DNA of 64,000 bases, from assembly GCA_963693305.1 (NCBI GenBank), contig OY855907.1, positions 35,378,301 through 35,442,300 of the forward strand, read 5' to 3'. Made by a program: the position numbers and the translations under genes. The notes under the pieces were generated by a model. The model was given only the letters and a program-made list of their open reading frames with translations. It searched no databases and was not told where the DNA came from. Origin of the DNA: Meandrina meandrites (Eukaryota; Cnidaria; Anthozoa; Scleractinia; Meandrinidae). Below, in pieces: positions 1 through 11,681 of this stretch (the stretch's first letter is position 1; the number at the start of each line of letters is the position of its first letter).

Positions 1-1235
1 TACGACTTAGTACTTTCAACCATGCAGGAAATGCTCCTAGAACTGAAAGGGAAAGATATCTAGCAAATTGTTTAAAGAAGAAGGTGACCGTAAATAGTTT
101 TTATCATTTTTTCCAAACCACAAGGACAGAACTTGAAAAGGTCAGGCTGACTTTTTCAAGTTAAGATCAAAAGCTCCCGATGTTATCACAGTGATATCAC
201 TCTATACTTAGCTTCAGTACACTGGTATAGTAGTTTTAAGAATACTTGACCACTATTAATAGGTTTCCAATGGTGTCAACATGTTTTGGGGCTGTTGCAT
301 TTTTGAAGTTATGCTCGTGACAGTGTCCCTTTAAGGTGAGTAATAGTCTGTGTTTGCGTGTACTGCTGGAGCTTATCCTGGTTTCCACAGCATAAGGGAA
401 CTAGAAGTATTTCTTCTCCTCTCTGGATAGGATGCTAGCCGCAAGGCTACTCCCATCGTCACATTCACTGGTACCATTTACATACCTGAGAGGGGAGAAG
501 GGCTATAAGAGTAAAGCGCAGCATGAACCATTCCCAAAACCCCTGGGGCCCCTCATCTTCAGATACCGTCTCTTGCTTATAGATCGTTTTCACGTGACGT
601 CATCAGGTACTTAAGTCCAAAACTAAAGAGACACCAAAGTTTGCATCCACATCAGGCATAAGAGGTACTAAAATTATATCTCTCTGCAACTTTTTAGCTC
701 AGTTGCGTCCTTCGTTTTGAAACCAGCGCACTTTGAATTTCAGAGTTATGGCGGTGCGTGACATACAGTTACGATCGTGTTTGTCAAAAAAATATGCATT
801 TATCTTATGACTTTTTGCCATTTGAGAAGTAAAAGTAGCAGGAAATGTGTTTATGTAAATGTCTGTTTGTCCAGTACCGATAATCAGTGGCCTAGTAGTA
901 GATGACCAAAGTAAGCTCCAGATGTTTACAATATTTTTTCAGAATTTTTCGGCCGCCATATTGGTGCACATCTGTGGTGCACCAATATGGCGGATCCATA
1001 CTGGGCTCTGTAAATTTGTGCAAAACATTTCGACGAATATCTGAAGTTTGGGATAGCGCACAGACCTAAAACTTGGAGGAATTACTTATTTACTTATTTC
1101 CTATAATATCCTATTTTGTTGATTTCACTCAATGAATGGTTCTTCAATTTTTATTTTTATTGCGTGACAGTGAAAACGATCTATTGTATGCAAGACTGAA
1201 CAGTTTATGCATGCATGACCGCCTCCATTGTATTA
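1..1235. other. no gene seen; AT-rich host sequence
   Basis: No reading frame in this stretch has recognisable protein character; the short open frames are what random AT-rich sequence gives. The one clear structure is a small hairpin at 953-993. Confidence 0.6.
953..993. repeat. short perfect hairpin
   Basis: The arms read CCGCCATATTGGTGCAC and its reverse complement around a loop of about 7 bases. It could be the relic of a small foldback element; no target-site duplication was seen. Confidence 0.6.
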
Positions 1236-2011
1236 GGGCCAATTCGCACTAGCGGACAAATTTTGTTACAATTGGTAGATTTCATCACTTGTGTGTCACT
1301 TGTTACAGAAAACAAGTGCGAATACGTTTTTGAGACCTAGAACTTGTCCAACAATTCAGGAAAACAAAGAAGCAGTTGTCGTTTTTGACGTATGATTGGT
1401 TCGCGTTGCACGCGCGATACATTTTGTCAAACAGTCGCAAAAACAAGTGCGAACGACTTGTTGGACAAGGGAAAATTTTGTCAAAACGGACAAATCTTCA
1501 AAGGGGCCGATGTCCTGCCTCGAGGCCGGACAACTCGTGACAAGTCGCATTCCAACGCCCCTCGTAATGCCAGATAACAATACGTTGTTGATTTGACTAT
1601 TGTGTTTGGCCTGGATTGTACTAAAAAACAAGCGAGGCCGTGGAAGGATGGTAATACCGGGGTTGGAACAAAAGAATGCGGAGGGAACCAGTTTGCTCCG
1701 ATAAATGGAGAGGAAAAGAAATAGTTTTTTTGCGACATTTTCCCCGCACGAGCACAAAAACATCAGTACACGCGCACTTCAAATGCAAATCGTTTTAAAA
1801 TTTTTCACCACGTGGACCTGCCTGATTATTTGATGTTTGCACAAGACGACCGTGCCGAGAAATGTACAAGGATGCCAGAAGCACGTGCAGAGCTATTGTA
1901 ATAATAATTACACCTTTTATTTTCTTCAAAATGTCTCTGACTTGTCGCGACAATTTTGTTTTTGTCCAAAATGTTAACATTTAAAACTTGTCCGCTAGTG
2001 CGAATCGGCCC
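1236..2011. mobile_element. PIF/Harbinger-type MITE, 776 bp
   Basis: The ends are inverted repeats beginning GGGCC(A/G)ATTCGCACTAGCGG, and the element is flanked on both sides by TTA (1233-1235 and 2012-2014). A 3-bp TTA target duplication with GGGCC-type ends is the signature of PIF/Harbinger elements. Inside, the motif ACAAGTGCGAA / ACTTGT recurs several times near both ends, like subterminal repeats. No transposase is encoded, so it is non-autonomous. The open frames inside (for example 1356-1763 minus) show no recognisable domain. Confidence 0.75.
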
Positions 2012-2842
2012 TTATATTCAACTTCCGCATGACAGCTGTCTGAAATATATGGCCGCACGTAGCAATGTCACGAAACGTATACAGAGGTCGATCATGAACA
2101 AAAGAAATTGCGCAAGTATTTTAGTTATAGACGGTGAGTGAACGAGGCCTTGCTCGCGCGCTCGTGCAAAATACACGTGTACTGCAAGCTACGTACTCCG
2201 CCGCTAGCGCATAACCAGCAAGAGAGCCACATGAGAGCAGGGGAAAGCAGACAACAACAGAATCATGACTAGTGGCTTATCGATCAAAATTCATTTGTCG
2301 ACAAACGAAATGTGCTGTACACGTGGCTTGAAATACCATTTTCGACTTCGATCTGGCTACGATCATTTCGTTTTTGTTTTTATGAAATTAATGATGCAAT
2401 CTTTATCACCACACCTTTCGGGTGGAACTATAGTTTTGTGTTTACTTTCGCTTTCGTTTGTTCCACACACACAATTGCAACTGTGCTGATACGGCATAAC
2501 ACGGCTGTATATAAATAGCACAATCGTTGCAAACTTCAATTATTCGATTAAATTAAAATTTATTTGCAATTTCACTGGAGATTTAACCGTTTATGAAAAA
2601 TACGCACGTGTGAGAATCGAAAGAACAGGTACGTTGCATGCCTCGTGTAAGCAACAAACATAAAGAAATTAGTAATAGACTACGAGAAGTAAGTCCGTCA
2701 AGCGTGAAGCAATGGATTACATGATCCATGCATGATACACAGCGGCGAAAGAGCTCGAAAAATGGCCACTTGCGCTCCTATTTTTTCGCTTCACGCTTAG
2801 TCTACGAAAGAACGAGACTTGTCTACACTGTTGTGCACTTAC

Positions 2843-2975
2843 ATGCTTTCTCCTTGGCCCATTCCTCGCCATCCAAACGAATATCTTCGAAATCTATGTT
2901 CGCCGCGGCGAAGCAAAGGCGGCTTATTTCTCCTCTAGCACGAACGTTAAAATAGTAATGCTTGTAACCCGACAT
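2843..2975 (-). CDS. glutathione S-transferase (sigma class) exon 1, copy a
   Basis: Reading from 2975 down, an ATG opens a 44-codon frame starting MSGYKHYYF. It continues with an arginine-glycine-glutamate turn (RARGE) and AAANIDFEDIR, which is the N-terminal thioredoxin-like strand-helix-strand of sigma-class GSTs, including the catalytic Tyr region. The exon ends in phase 1 at a good GTAAGT donor after EEWAKEKA. The remaining exons would lie at lower coordinates, beyond the left edge, or may never have existed, since this is one of two tandem copies of exon 1. The protein would be a cytosolic glutathione-conjugating or prostaglandin-D-synthase-like enzyme, which is inferred from family only. 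Confidence 0.65.
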
Positions 2976-3580
2976 TTTCTGCTGCAGTTAAACTCTTCGC
3001 TCACGGAATAGTCGAACACGTTGTCAACAAGGAAAGCTGACCAAGAATGACTCAGCTTTGTCAAGATTCCGAGAAAAATGATATTTTGCCCAGTGCCCAA
3101 GAGAGAGATATTGACACTTCCGTGACAAGTCACGAATATATTAAAATAGAGAAGTATCAATAGATGTCATTTTTTTTTAAATTTATTTATATTTAGCCAC
3201 ATAGAGCGCCACACACACACAATTGCAACTGTGTTGATACGGGATAACACGGCTGTATATAAATAGCACAATCGTTGCGAACTTCAATTATTCGATAACT
3301 TACTGAAAATTAAGATTTATTTGCAATTTCACTGGAGATTTAACAGTTTAGAAAGAACGGGAACGTTGCATGCCTCGTGTAAGCAACAAACATAAAGAAA
3401 TTAGTAAATAATAGACTACGAGAAGTTATATAGTCCGTCCAGCGTGAAGCAATGGATCATATGATCCATGCATGATACAGCGGCGAAAGAGCTCGAAAAA
3501 TGGCCACTTGCGCTCCTATTTTTTCGCTTCACGCTTAGTCTACGAAAGAACGAGACTTGTCTACACTGTTGTGCACTTAC

Positions 3581-3713
3581 ATGCTTTCTCCTTGGCCCAT
3601 TCCTCGCCATCCAAACGAATATCTTCGAAATCTATGTTCGCCGCGGCGAAGCAAAGACGGCTTATTTCTCCTCTAGCACGAACGTTAAAATAGTAATGCT
3701 TGTAACCCGACAT
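3581..3713 (-). CDS. glutathione S-transferase (sigma class) exon 1, copy b
   Basis: This is a near-identical duplicate of the exon at 2843-2975, with the same 133-nt length, ATG, phase-1 end and GTAAGT donor. It lies downstream of the terminal exon of the neighbouring GST gene, which stops at 4454. It is therefore the natural first exon of a second GST gene whose other exons are off the left edge. A foldback transposon sits about 175 bp upstream of the ATG and may have displaced the promoter. Whether copy a or copy b is used cannot be decided here. Confidence 0.6.
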
Positions 3714-3887
3714 TTTCTGCTGCAGTTAAACTCTTCGCTCACGGAATAGTCGAACACGTTGTCAACAAGGAAAGCTGACCAAGAATGACTCAGCTTTGTC
3801 AAGATTCCGAGAAAAATGATATTTTCCCTAGTCCCCAGGCAATTGCAGGAGAGAGTTATTGACACTTCCGTGACAAGTGATATTAAA

Positions 3888-4293
3888 TTAGCCATGTTCT
3901 AAACGAGCAGGGGACTGGGTACGAACATATTTTCTCTTCGCTACAAACATTCAATGTCGATTGAATTGAAAAATGAGGCACGTCATCTGAAAGAGCATCC
4001 AAAAATTAGTAAATTCACCAAATTTGACGGTTATTGGTTTAAACCCAAAGGCATGGTACACTTAGTATGGATTGGAGGGACAGGCGTCCTCCAATCCATA
4101 CTAAGCTCTCTTATTTTAAAAGTGTACCATGCCTTTGCGTTTGAACCAATAACCATCAAATTTGGCAAATTTACTAATTTTTGGATGCCCTTTCAGATGA
4201 CGTGCCCCATTTTCAATTCAATCGATATTGAATGTTCGTACCAAGAAAAAATATGTCCGTACCCAATCCCCTGCTCGTTTAGAACATGGCCAA
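3888..4293. mobile_element. foldback (long inverted repeat) element, 406 bp
   Basis: Two arms of about 190 bp are near-perfect reverse complements around a 6-base loop (CAGGCG, 4081-4086). The outer ends read TT(A/G)GCCATGTTCTAAACG. The upstream tandem copy of this region lacks the element: there TATTAAA runs almost directly into TAGAGAAG, so an empty site is present 0.7 kb away. No coding capacity. Confidence 0.8.
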
Positions 4294-4453
4294 TAGAGAA
4301 GTATCAATATATGTCATTCTTTTTATTTATTTAATATATTTAGCCACATAGTGCGCGTTATATGTTAACAAACTCAATAGTAGCAAGTGTATCAATCGCT
4401 TCAAAACTTTTTTTCAGAGGTTTGCTTGAAGATCTGACATCCTGTGTATGAAA

Positions 4454-7400
4454 TCAAAAGTCATTCGGGATTTTCGGGCGCTTCTTGTTCCAGGCCTTGA
4501 TTCCGGGAACGTCAAGCATGTGTTTATAATGTTCCAGCAACTTTGGAAATTTACTGAAGTGCCCAGGAACTGCTGGGTCGCCTTTCCCCAAGAAGTTGTT
4601 GAATACGTCGAAGAAAATGATGTCAGCATAGGTCAACTGAAGAAGAAAGAGGAAAAGACTAAGGTCCTGTTCACACTAAATGGCACTGGTACCTGAGCAC
4701 CGGAAAAAATATAGCGTCGTGTTCAGCTGACACAGAAAACCAAAGCACCCAAGTACCACTTAGTGCCCGAGTACAGGGTCGAGACCTTGTGTTCCCGAAT
4801 TCTGACGTGGGTACTTGGGCACCGTGCTCGGGCACCAAGTGTGAACGCAGCCTAAAGATGTATCACGGCACGCTCGATGAAGCCCTGAGCCAGCTATCAA
4901 AAGCTGATAGAGACCGGCAGAGAGCCATCTATTTTTTTTTTTTTTTTAACATAACCTCGACCTATTTAACAAAAAGGTTCAGTGAATTAAAGTTTTGTTT
5001 TGTATTACTGCAATTTTATTTGTGCGCTCCCAGCCGGGCAGCCTATCAGACTTTATAGACCAGACCGCGCTTACGCACTGAGTCATGAGCTAGAGATTTT
5101 TATTAGACCGGTGATGAGGCCTAAGGACTCATCACCTCATAGAAATCGAGAAGGAATAATCTTATTGTTTTAGTAGAATTCCAACTCATTTTCCTTAAAA
5201 AAAAAATAAAAATTATGATTATTTTTCTAATTTTTCTACAATATAAACAAATATTGAACTTCGAGCTTTAACGAACCCGCGCGTGGACTGAATTGTCATT
5301 TGAAACGCACGCTCGTCAGTTCATTCCGGTAATTTTAACGTTTTCAAGAAGTGTAACGGTGAATTTCCTTCTTTTAGAATTCTCTGGAATTGAATTATCC
5401 AGTCATGTTTCTTAAGCTCCTCAAACTATGGGAAAACGAGAAAATGTCGCCATTATTCTGAAGACCCCCTTCAGCCTCTGTACACTAATAGCTATTGGTG
5501 TGCAATGGCTCAGCCACTTAGATAGATTGCAGCATTTCATCAGTCGACTAGTACAATTCTACTATAAAATCAGTGTAAGTGTGTGTGGACAAGAACGGAG
5601 ACAAATTTATCAAATGTGATCAAAGAAGAACTTTACAGAACTTCATGCATAATTATGTGTCTTATCTTCCCCAGTTGCTGTACGGCTCTCCCCAGGCTGG
5701 CACGGTCAATTCCTTTCGGCGACGTAAGCGAGACGAACGGCCCTTTTTCGCTTGCATCACGTGACCGATCCGAAACGAATTGACCGCGCGGCATAATGTT
5801 TGAGGCCTAGAAACTAGGCAATGTCTTACCTCATCACCCATAAAGAATGGACCCTTCAGAAGAGTTTCAAACTTCTGCAGTCGGGCTGAAGTCAGTGTGT
5901 TTGTAAAGAATTCTTTACTCATTTCATCCTATTCAAATGGAAAGAAAAGCGTCTCGTTCAGTTAACATCGAGATCTACCCATAAAATATATACTCAGTAA
6001 ATGAGAAATTTACCCCACGTCTATGTGAGCCAAAATATACAAAACTGATGACTATGGGAAGCTTTTGAATTCACCTTAATGTGGGTCTCAATACATGTTC
6101 GGTTAGTGTTAGCTGTGGAAATATGATGCAGTTCCGATTATTTAAGATTCAAATTCCATCACATGACCGGAGGCTAGGATCGGAGATCCCATGCCTGAGA
6201 TAGCACGGCACATGCACGACGCATTGCAATCACGCGTGTTGGAAGCGTGAAGAACGTCTATGATCGACGAACTCCAGAGAAATTTGACAAAAGTTTGCCC
6301 TTTTTCCCAACGTAGTTGAGAAAACTTTTGGGCCCCAGCAAAGACAACATAACACCGACGTAGATGGTGGTTACCGAAACGAACTCCAGCGCTATGTCCT
6401 ACCTGCTTGGTCATGTGATAGAATCTCAACTTCAACTTACAGGTAAGTCTCGTTTTATTTTCCAATTTTGCAATTAAAAGTTCGGAAAACTGTGGTGTAC
6501 TGGGTACTGACAAAGGATCGTGTGAATACCTGGTACTCTATGTAATGAAAGCTAAGGAGCGAAGTTGATAATCATAAAATTTAAAACAGCAAGGGACCGC
6601 AAACAGGACAAAACAGCTGTCCGCGGTTGCAACCCTGCTATATCTGTTCTGGTTGTGTTGGTATCGCGCAAAGTCTACTTTTTCACGTAGTATCAGCCTT
6701 GCTGGACTGTTTCAAAACAATGTCATTTGGCGACCTTTTGTGCGTCTTTGTGACTGTGTGTCTGACTTTATGTCAAGGTATGCCCCCCTTGAACTGCTAC
6801 AGAAACCAATTTAATGTAAAATTCCAGCAACGATCCTGCGTAGGTAGACCTGGTTTCAAATGTGCGGGTTTTCAACCATAAGACCGCCAAAAGCCGGACA
6901 TTTGTAATTGTAACTCAATACCTTTTTAGTTTCGTCCATTACAAAGTAGAACTTCAGGACACCGTTACGAAGATCAATAGCAGCATCGCTTATCATATCG
7001 GCTGTTGCTTCATCAAAAGGATCATCTGGGCACATACCTGTAAAAGTGCGAGAAAAAAAAAATTGAAACAATTCTCAGTAATTTCATTGCGTTCAAAGTT
7101 GGGAGAACGCTACCTAATGGCTGTCAACATGGGAAGAAAATCGAGTTTCCCGTTTGTGTTAATCTATTAACGATTACTCGATTTTTATAATCTCTGTATG
7201 GAATGCTGATTATTCCCTTCAATTCAGGTCGTCCACCACCCCGGGATATACCGTATTTTCTCGATTAGACGCCCCTGGTGTTTATTTAAAACTTGGCCTG
7301 GTGGACTGAGCGTTTATTTGACTCCTGCAGTTTATTCGAGCCCACTTTTCATTAAGCAACGGTTTTTATTCATTATTTTGAACAAAAATGTATCTGGCTA

Positions 7401-10035
7401 ATATACCTAACAGCTTAATATACCTTAAATAAATACTTGAGGGGCCTATTTTCAACTCAGCCTTGGAGACCTGGCGTTTTTTTGTGAGTGATAGGAATAC
7501 TCGTCGTTTGTTATCCCTAAAAGACCTTTTTTTTGGAGACGAATAAGAAACACAATACCTGGTCAATGTAGACTTTCTGAGGTACCAATTTGGAATAAGG
7601 TAAAGAAACAGAATTTTAACTTAATATTTACCCTAACAGATATCATGAAACCGTGTAGCCATGTTTGTTTGTCCATCTTGTCCAAATTCTTATATAAAGA
7701 CCGCCATTTTAATATTTAACAATTATTCGCCGAAGGCGAAGTGATTATTGTTGAATAATCCCCGAGACGAAGTCGAGGGGATTATTCAACAATAATCACT
7801 TCGCCTTCGGCGAGTAATTGTTTTAGTATAATTTTCACAGGTGAATATCAAAAACTGAAAAATAATAATAGAAAACACGAAAACAACAAACACAAGTGCT
7901 CGCTTGCATACGTGTAAACCAGTTTAATTCTTCGATTGAAATCGTAATTTTCACTCAGGTTTTAGCAATAAAACGGAACAAAACAAACACTACAAAAAAG
8001 ATAGATACATCTGGTACCTTTGTTTAATCGTTGGTGACTTCTGAACAATTGTGTGAATCCTCTCGAAATTACTAGCTCCAGTGAGAAGAGAACTAAATAA
8101 TGTTTTGCCAGTCGATCTGACTGAGTACACGGCCGCGTGCAATCTCCAAAACCACCATGTTTGCGATCAATTCGAATGCCTTGAAAACCATCTCTTGAAA
8201 ATATTTCCGGTCCAAAAGCCTTGGTAGTTAATTTGAAAAATTCCCAATATTTTAAATATCCAGGACTTGGAGTGATTTCTTTTAAATGAGAGAAATTTTC
8301 ATTCAGCAAATGCCGCCATGTTCACTGGCCTGGATGGCAAACGTGGCATGGCTTAGTAGCCAAGCCTTGAGATGCTATATTCACCGCCTAGCGCGGTGAA
8401 TATAGCGTCATAGTGCGAGCTTCTGGACCAATCAGAATTGAATTCACCTGTGGAAATTATACTAATGCAAATATCATGCTAAGTCTACCTGTGGTAAGAT
8501 GCGCATTTAATTCACCTTGTGGTTCGTGTTCGTTATTATACCCTCGGTCTGCATTTTACCCCTGATCTGCAGTCTGCAGTCTGCCGTCCGCAGTCTGCAG
8601 TCTGCAGTCCGCAGTCTGCAGTCTGCAGTCTGCAGTCTGCAGTCTGCAGTCTGCAGTCTGCAGTCTGCAGTCTGCAGTCTGCAGTCTGCAGTCTGCAGTC
8701 TGCAGTCTGCAGTCTGCAGTCTGCAGTCTGCAGTCTGCAGTCTGCAGTCTGCAGTCTGCAGTCTTTTTTTTTAATTGAAATCCACCTCGAAGAAGGATTT
8801 CGGTAAGTTTTTAGATTTTAGATTGTATAGATTTTTTGTTTTTAGATTTTGTGTTTTAACTGTAATTCCGAAATCCGGATTTCAAAATCCAAATCTAGAT
8901 TTTCCAATCGAATATGCATCCTGAATCATTACTATGCATATATATGCACAAAATTTCGCGAAAAGTAAAGCAAAGCAATCAGAGTAAGTTAAAGACGCCT
9001 TGATAAACAGCAATAAAAGCGTCATTGCAAAAAGTAGAAGTGGTATGGAATAATAACTCGGTTGTCAAAACCGGCCAAACTTCGCTCTCCAAATGGAGAA
9101 ATAAATATTCAAAAGGGAGGTATGATTTGATCGGATCAACTACTGTAGAATGAAATAAATTGTACCAACCAAATGGAAAGGTTTTAAGTAACTATTTTGA
9201 TTTTCTTTTCTGTCCAATTTCCTGCATCAGTGTGAATATCTTCTGATTCCAGTAGAAGTGAAAAAGGCCAACAGACCGGTTAGAATAAATAGAACTACAA
9301 TACGATTCAGGGTGCTGCGTAGTGATGCAAGAGCTCTCCCTCTAAACGTGTTTCGAATTAATTTGGGCTTCCTTAGATGCAAAAATTTCCCGCGAAGCTT
9401 CAAAGTTCAAATTTTAGAGCTTTAGAATGCATTCACAAATCCAGTTTTGGATGGACTCTGGTTTTGAATATCGAACTGTTAGTTTTGTAACAAAGAGTGA
9501 AATCGAATTTCCATTACTGGTACGCTTCACCTGTTTTGACTGCTTAGCTCAATTTGCCACACTGATTTAGCATATTTAGTTGTGCGTGAGCGATTGCCTT
9601 CGCGGCTTCTGAGGGTCTTTTTATTACACCGAAAAAAATTACGATAGTTTTTTGCAAACTATTTGCGTTGTAGCTACAAAAACATCAAATTTATATAAGG
9701 ATTTCATGTTCGCTGAACATGTGACCTGGGAGGAGCATAAATATAAGCAAGTCTCAGTATTGACAAATTTGACGAGTTTGGAGAAAACAAAAATAGATTG
9801 ATTGGGGATTGATTGATTGATATTACAACGGGGGTTCTTTCCATAAACAAATAAGCGTGCTTCGTATGAGCAAATGGTTAAATTAAAGGAACTTTAACTC
9901 ACTTGCTCTCTCTTTGGCCGATTGCTCACCATTCATACGAATATCTTCGAAGTCTATGTTCGCAGCAGCGAGTGCAAGACGACACACCTCTCCTCTTCCC
10001 CGCGCGAGGAAGTAATAATGTTTATAACCCGGCAT
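4454..10035 (-). CDS. sigma-class glutathione S-transferase gene (exon 2 not found)
   Basis: Exon 1 is 10035-9903 (MPGYKHYYF..., ends phase 1 at GTGAGT). Exon 3 is 7037-6922 (acceptor CAG; MCPDDPFDEATADMISDA, helix 4 of the family). Exon 4 is 5928-5830 (33 codons, EFFTNTLTSARLQKFETLL). Exon 5 is 4636-4454 (LTYADIIFFDVF, PGIKAW, KKRPK, stop TGA). Exons 3, 4 and 5 join in frame, and their boundaries match the HPGDS-type GST gene layout as I know it. The expected exon 2, about 30 codons carrying the PFG(Q/K)xP glutathione-site loop and the QSxAIARFL helix, was not found between 7040 and 9900. A transposon at 7717-8470 and a minisatellite at 8566-8763 occupy part of that interval. Without exon 2 the enzyme cannot bind glutathione, so this may be a pseudogene, or exon 1 may belong to another transcript. 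Confidence 0.65.
4663..4853. mobile_element. short MITE with TTCACACT-type terminal repeats
   Basis: The left end AGGTCCTGTTCACACTAAATGG and right end CCAAGTGTGAACGCAGCCT are imperfect inverted repeats bounding 191 bp. The interior repeats GGTACTTGGGCAC / GTGCCCGAGTAC-like words. It lies in the GST intron just upstream of the exon 5 acceptor. Superfamily uncertain (hAT-like ends are possible). Confidence 0.5.
7717..8470. mobile_element. ~0.75 kb non-autonomous repeat with palindromic head (copy 1)
   Basis: It opens with a near-perfect palindrome (7717-7822) built on ATTCGCCGAAGGCGAAGTGATTA and its complement. The following ~600 bp are clearly related to 46900-47560: shared words include ATCTGGTACCTTTGTT, GCCGCCATGTTCACTGGCCTGGATG and GCCTTGAGATG. 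It ends around a second short palindrome, TTCACCGCCTAGCGCGGTGAA. Two dispersed copies with the same layout support a transposable family without coding capacity. Confidence 0.6.
8566..8763. repeat. (CTGCAGT)n heptanucleotide minisatellite, ~28 copies
   Basis: There are about 28 copies of a 7-base unit with only a few substitutions (CTGCCGT, CCGCAGT) near the left edge. It is flanked on the right by a T-run. Because the unit contains CTGCAG, each strand can fold back on itself with one mismatch per seven bases. It produces spurious open frames in several registers. Confidence 0.95.
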
Positions 10036-10310
10036 TTCTGCAGAAGTTGCAGCAATTTGCTAGTCGAATATTGGAATGCTCGCTCCCCCAGACTAATTCC
10101 AACTCAACTAAATTATTTCCAGTCCCCAGGCAGAGAAAACCGAATCGAAAGCGAGTGTCACGGCAACAGTCACAAATACTGAAAACAATACTTAGAAATA
10201 ATCAAATCAAGAGACACAAAAAGGGATAAAACAACGTAAGTTTACATAATGATTTTACGACATCAGAAAAAAAATGATAGTCAGAATCCGAGCTGTCAAA
10301 GGAAACAAAC
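9050..10310 (-). repeat. inverted duplication, left arm (includes GST exon 1)
   Basis: This arm matches 13610-14690 in reverse orientation: the GST first exon, about 700 bp of the following intron and the 5' flank (CAAATACTGAAAACAATACTTA; GACTATCATTTT / TCAGAATCCGAGCTGTCA) are all shared. Divergence and small indels show the duplication is not brand new. The arms are about 3.3 kb apart. Confidence 0.7.
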
Positions 10311-10338
10311 GGGATTTCATGGGTGTGTGTGTGTATGT

Positions 10339-10366
10339 GGGGGGGGGGGGGGGGGGGGGGGGGGGG
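10339..10366 (+). repeat. poly-G tract (28 G)
   Basis: An uninterrupted run of about 28 G follows a (GT)n stretch. Such tracts can form quadruplexes; the exact length in an assembly is often unreliable. Confidence 0.9.
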
Positions 10367-11452
10367 TAAACTTTTCTACGATCTACAAGCGTGTAGCGAG
10401 TCACGTCTGATCACCGATTACCCCATTCTCGTTCCCAGAGCCCACCATCATTTTGGGCTGCGCCAGGGATCGATACCTTATTTACCTGTACTATTTTATG
10501 AGCTATTTTACCGTGTCATAGTGTAATCTACTTTACTTTTAGTTTATTTTACACTGTCAATTTTACATTCTCAAGTTGAATATTAAAGGCAGTGTTCGAA
10601 TTTAAAATAGAAAAACAAACTTAAACAAATTCGCCATTGTGGTTTACGTCCTTAAAAAACAACATCCTGAACTAGTCCATTTCACGTTGTCGTTTTGCAG
10701 AAAACGTACAGCCATAGTTCTCTTCATTAAACCTTTTGTTTGGCGCCTGCGTTCAAGCAAGTTATCCAGCTTATCTACCCCTAGTAAATTATGCGACATA
10801 ATTTTTTGAAGATTTGTCAAAAGGCCTCGCGATTATGTCAATTTCTTATGTTCCCTTTGCAGCTTACGTTCACATGAACACCTTGCTGGAGGGCAAGCTA
10901 CGCTGTGGGACAAACAAAACAAAAAGTCATGCTTGACTCTCCTTTGTTTTAATGTCCAAGAACGTAGCTTGACCTCCAGCAAAGTGTTATCTTGTACCAT
11001 GTGACCCAGGCCCGTAGGGAGAGGGGGTGCGATGGGTGCGTCCGCACCCCCCACCCCCACCTCCCACGAGCCTTGGAAGTCCCCCTAAATAAATAAAGGG
11101 ACTATTTAGGATAGGATAGGATAGGATAGTAACTTTATTTAAACACGGTAAATTCATCAGAAATACAATTATAAAATACAAATGATAATAAATGCAATAC
11201 TAAAAACTACATTCAATATGGTCCTTTGGGTTGAAGGTCCACCATTTGTAGATTCGCGTGGTACATTTTGGACCAAATTGTGTGATTCCAGGTTAACTTC
11301 AATGATACATTCTACCTAGAATCGCATAGCTCAAAGAATTCTCGCGCTCTGATTGGCTAGAGATGCGAGGGTATTCAGCGCGGTATTGCGACTTGAAAGT
11401 GAGGCTGTGCTTAAATTCGCAACATTTATTATTAAAAGATTATGCGATTCAA
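10367..11452. other. no gene seen
   Basis: AT-rich intergenic sequence with no credible coding frame. It contains a short inverted pair around 10862-10985 (GCAAGCTACG... / CTTGACCTCCAGC) and a (GGATA)n run at 11109-11130. Confidence 0.5.
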
Positions 11453-11597
11453 GGAAAATCAATTACCTGACTCGTGAATTCCACGTTAAATTTCACTTTA
11501 AAAATCGATATTGCACTCATCGCTTCGCGATTCGTGCGATATGGGTTTTTCGCGTGAAATTTAACGTGGAATTCACGAGTCAGGTAATTGATTTTCC
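11453..11597. repeat. 145-bp palindrome
   Basis: Arms of about 44 bp (GGAAAATCAATTACCTGACT outward) are exact reverse complements. The inner part, around a GATATTGCACTCATCGC loop, is also partly symmetric. It is probably a foldback element; the mirrored open frames on both strands are a product of the symmetry and not genes. Confidence 0.85.
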
Positions 11598-11681
11598 TAT
11601 AATGTCCTTCACTTTCACCCGCCTTGTTTCCTAACAAACTGTCTTCAAACGCACGAAATACTGTCTACATATTTTTTTCAA

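Larger units (their letters stand above)
2464..4351. repeat. tandem duplication of a ~740 bp segment carrying a GST first exon
   Basis: The segment from about 2464 to 3206 is repeated from about 3211 to 4351 with high similarity. Both copies start in an ACACACACAATTGCAACTGT stretch and end near TTTAGCCACATAG. The second copy is longer because a 406-bp foldback element (3888-4293) sits inside it. Each copy contains one GST exon 1 with its promoter side, so the duplication made two alternative first exons. Confidence 0.8.

Noticed and set aside
1356..1763. 135-codon minus-strand frame inside the Harbinger-type MITE
   Set aside because: Not a Harbinger transposase or Myb-like protein; the element is non-autonomous and the frame is likely chance.
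8517..8806. Two overlapping open frames of 85-95 codons
   Set aside because: They are translations of the heptanucleotide minisatellite in different registers.
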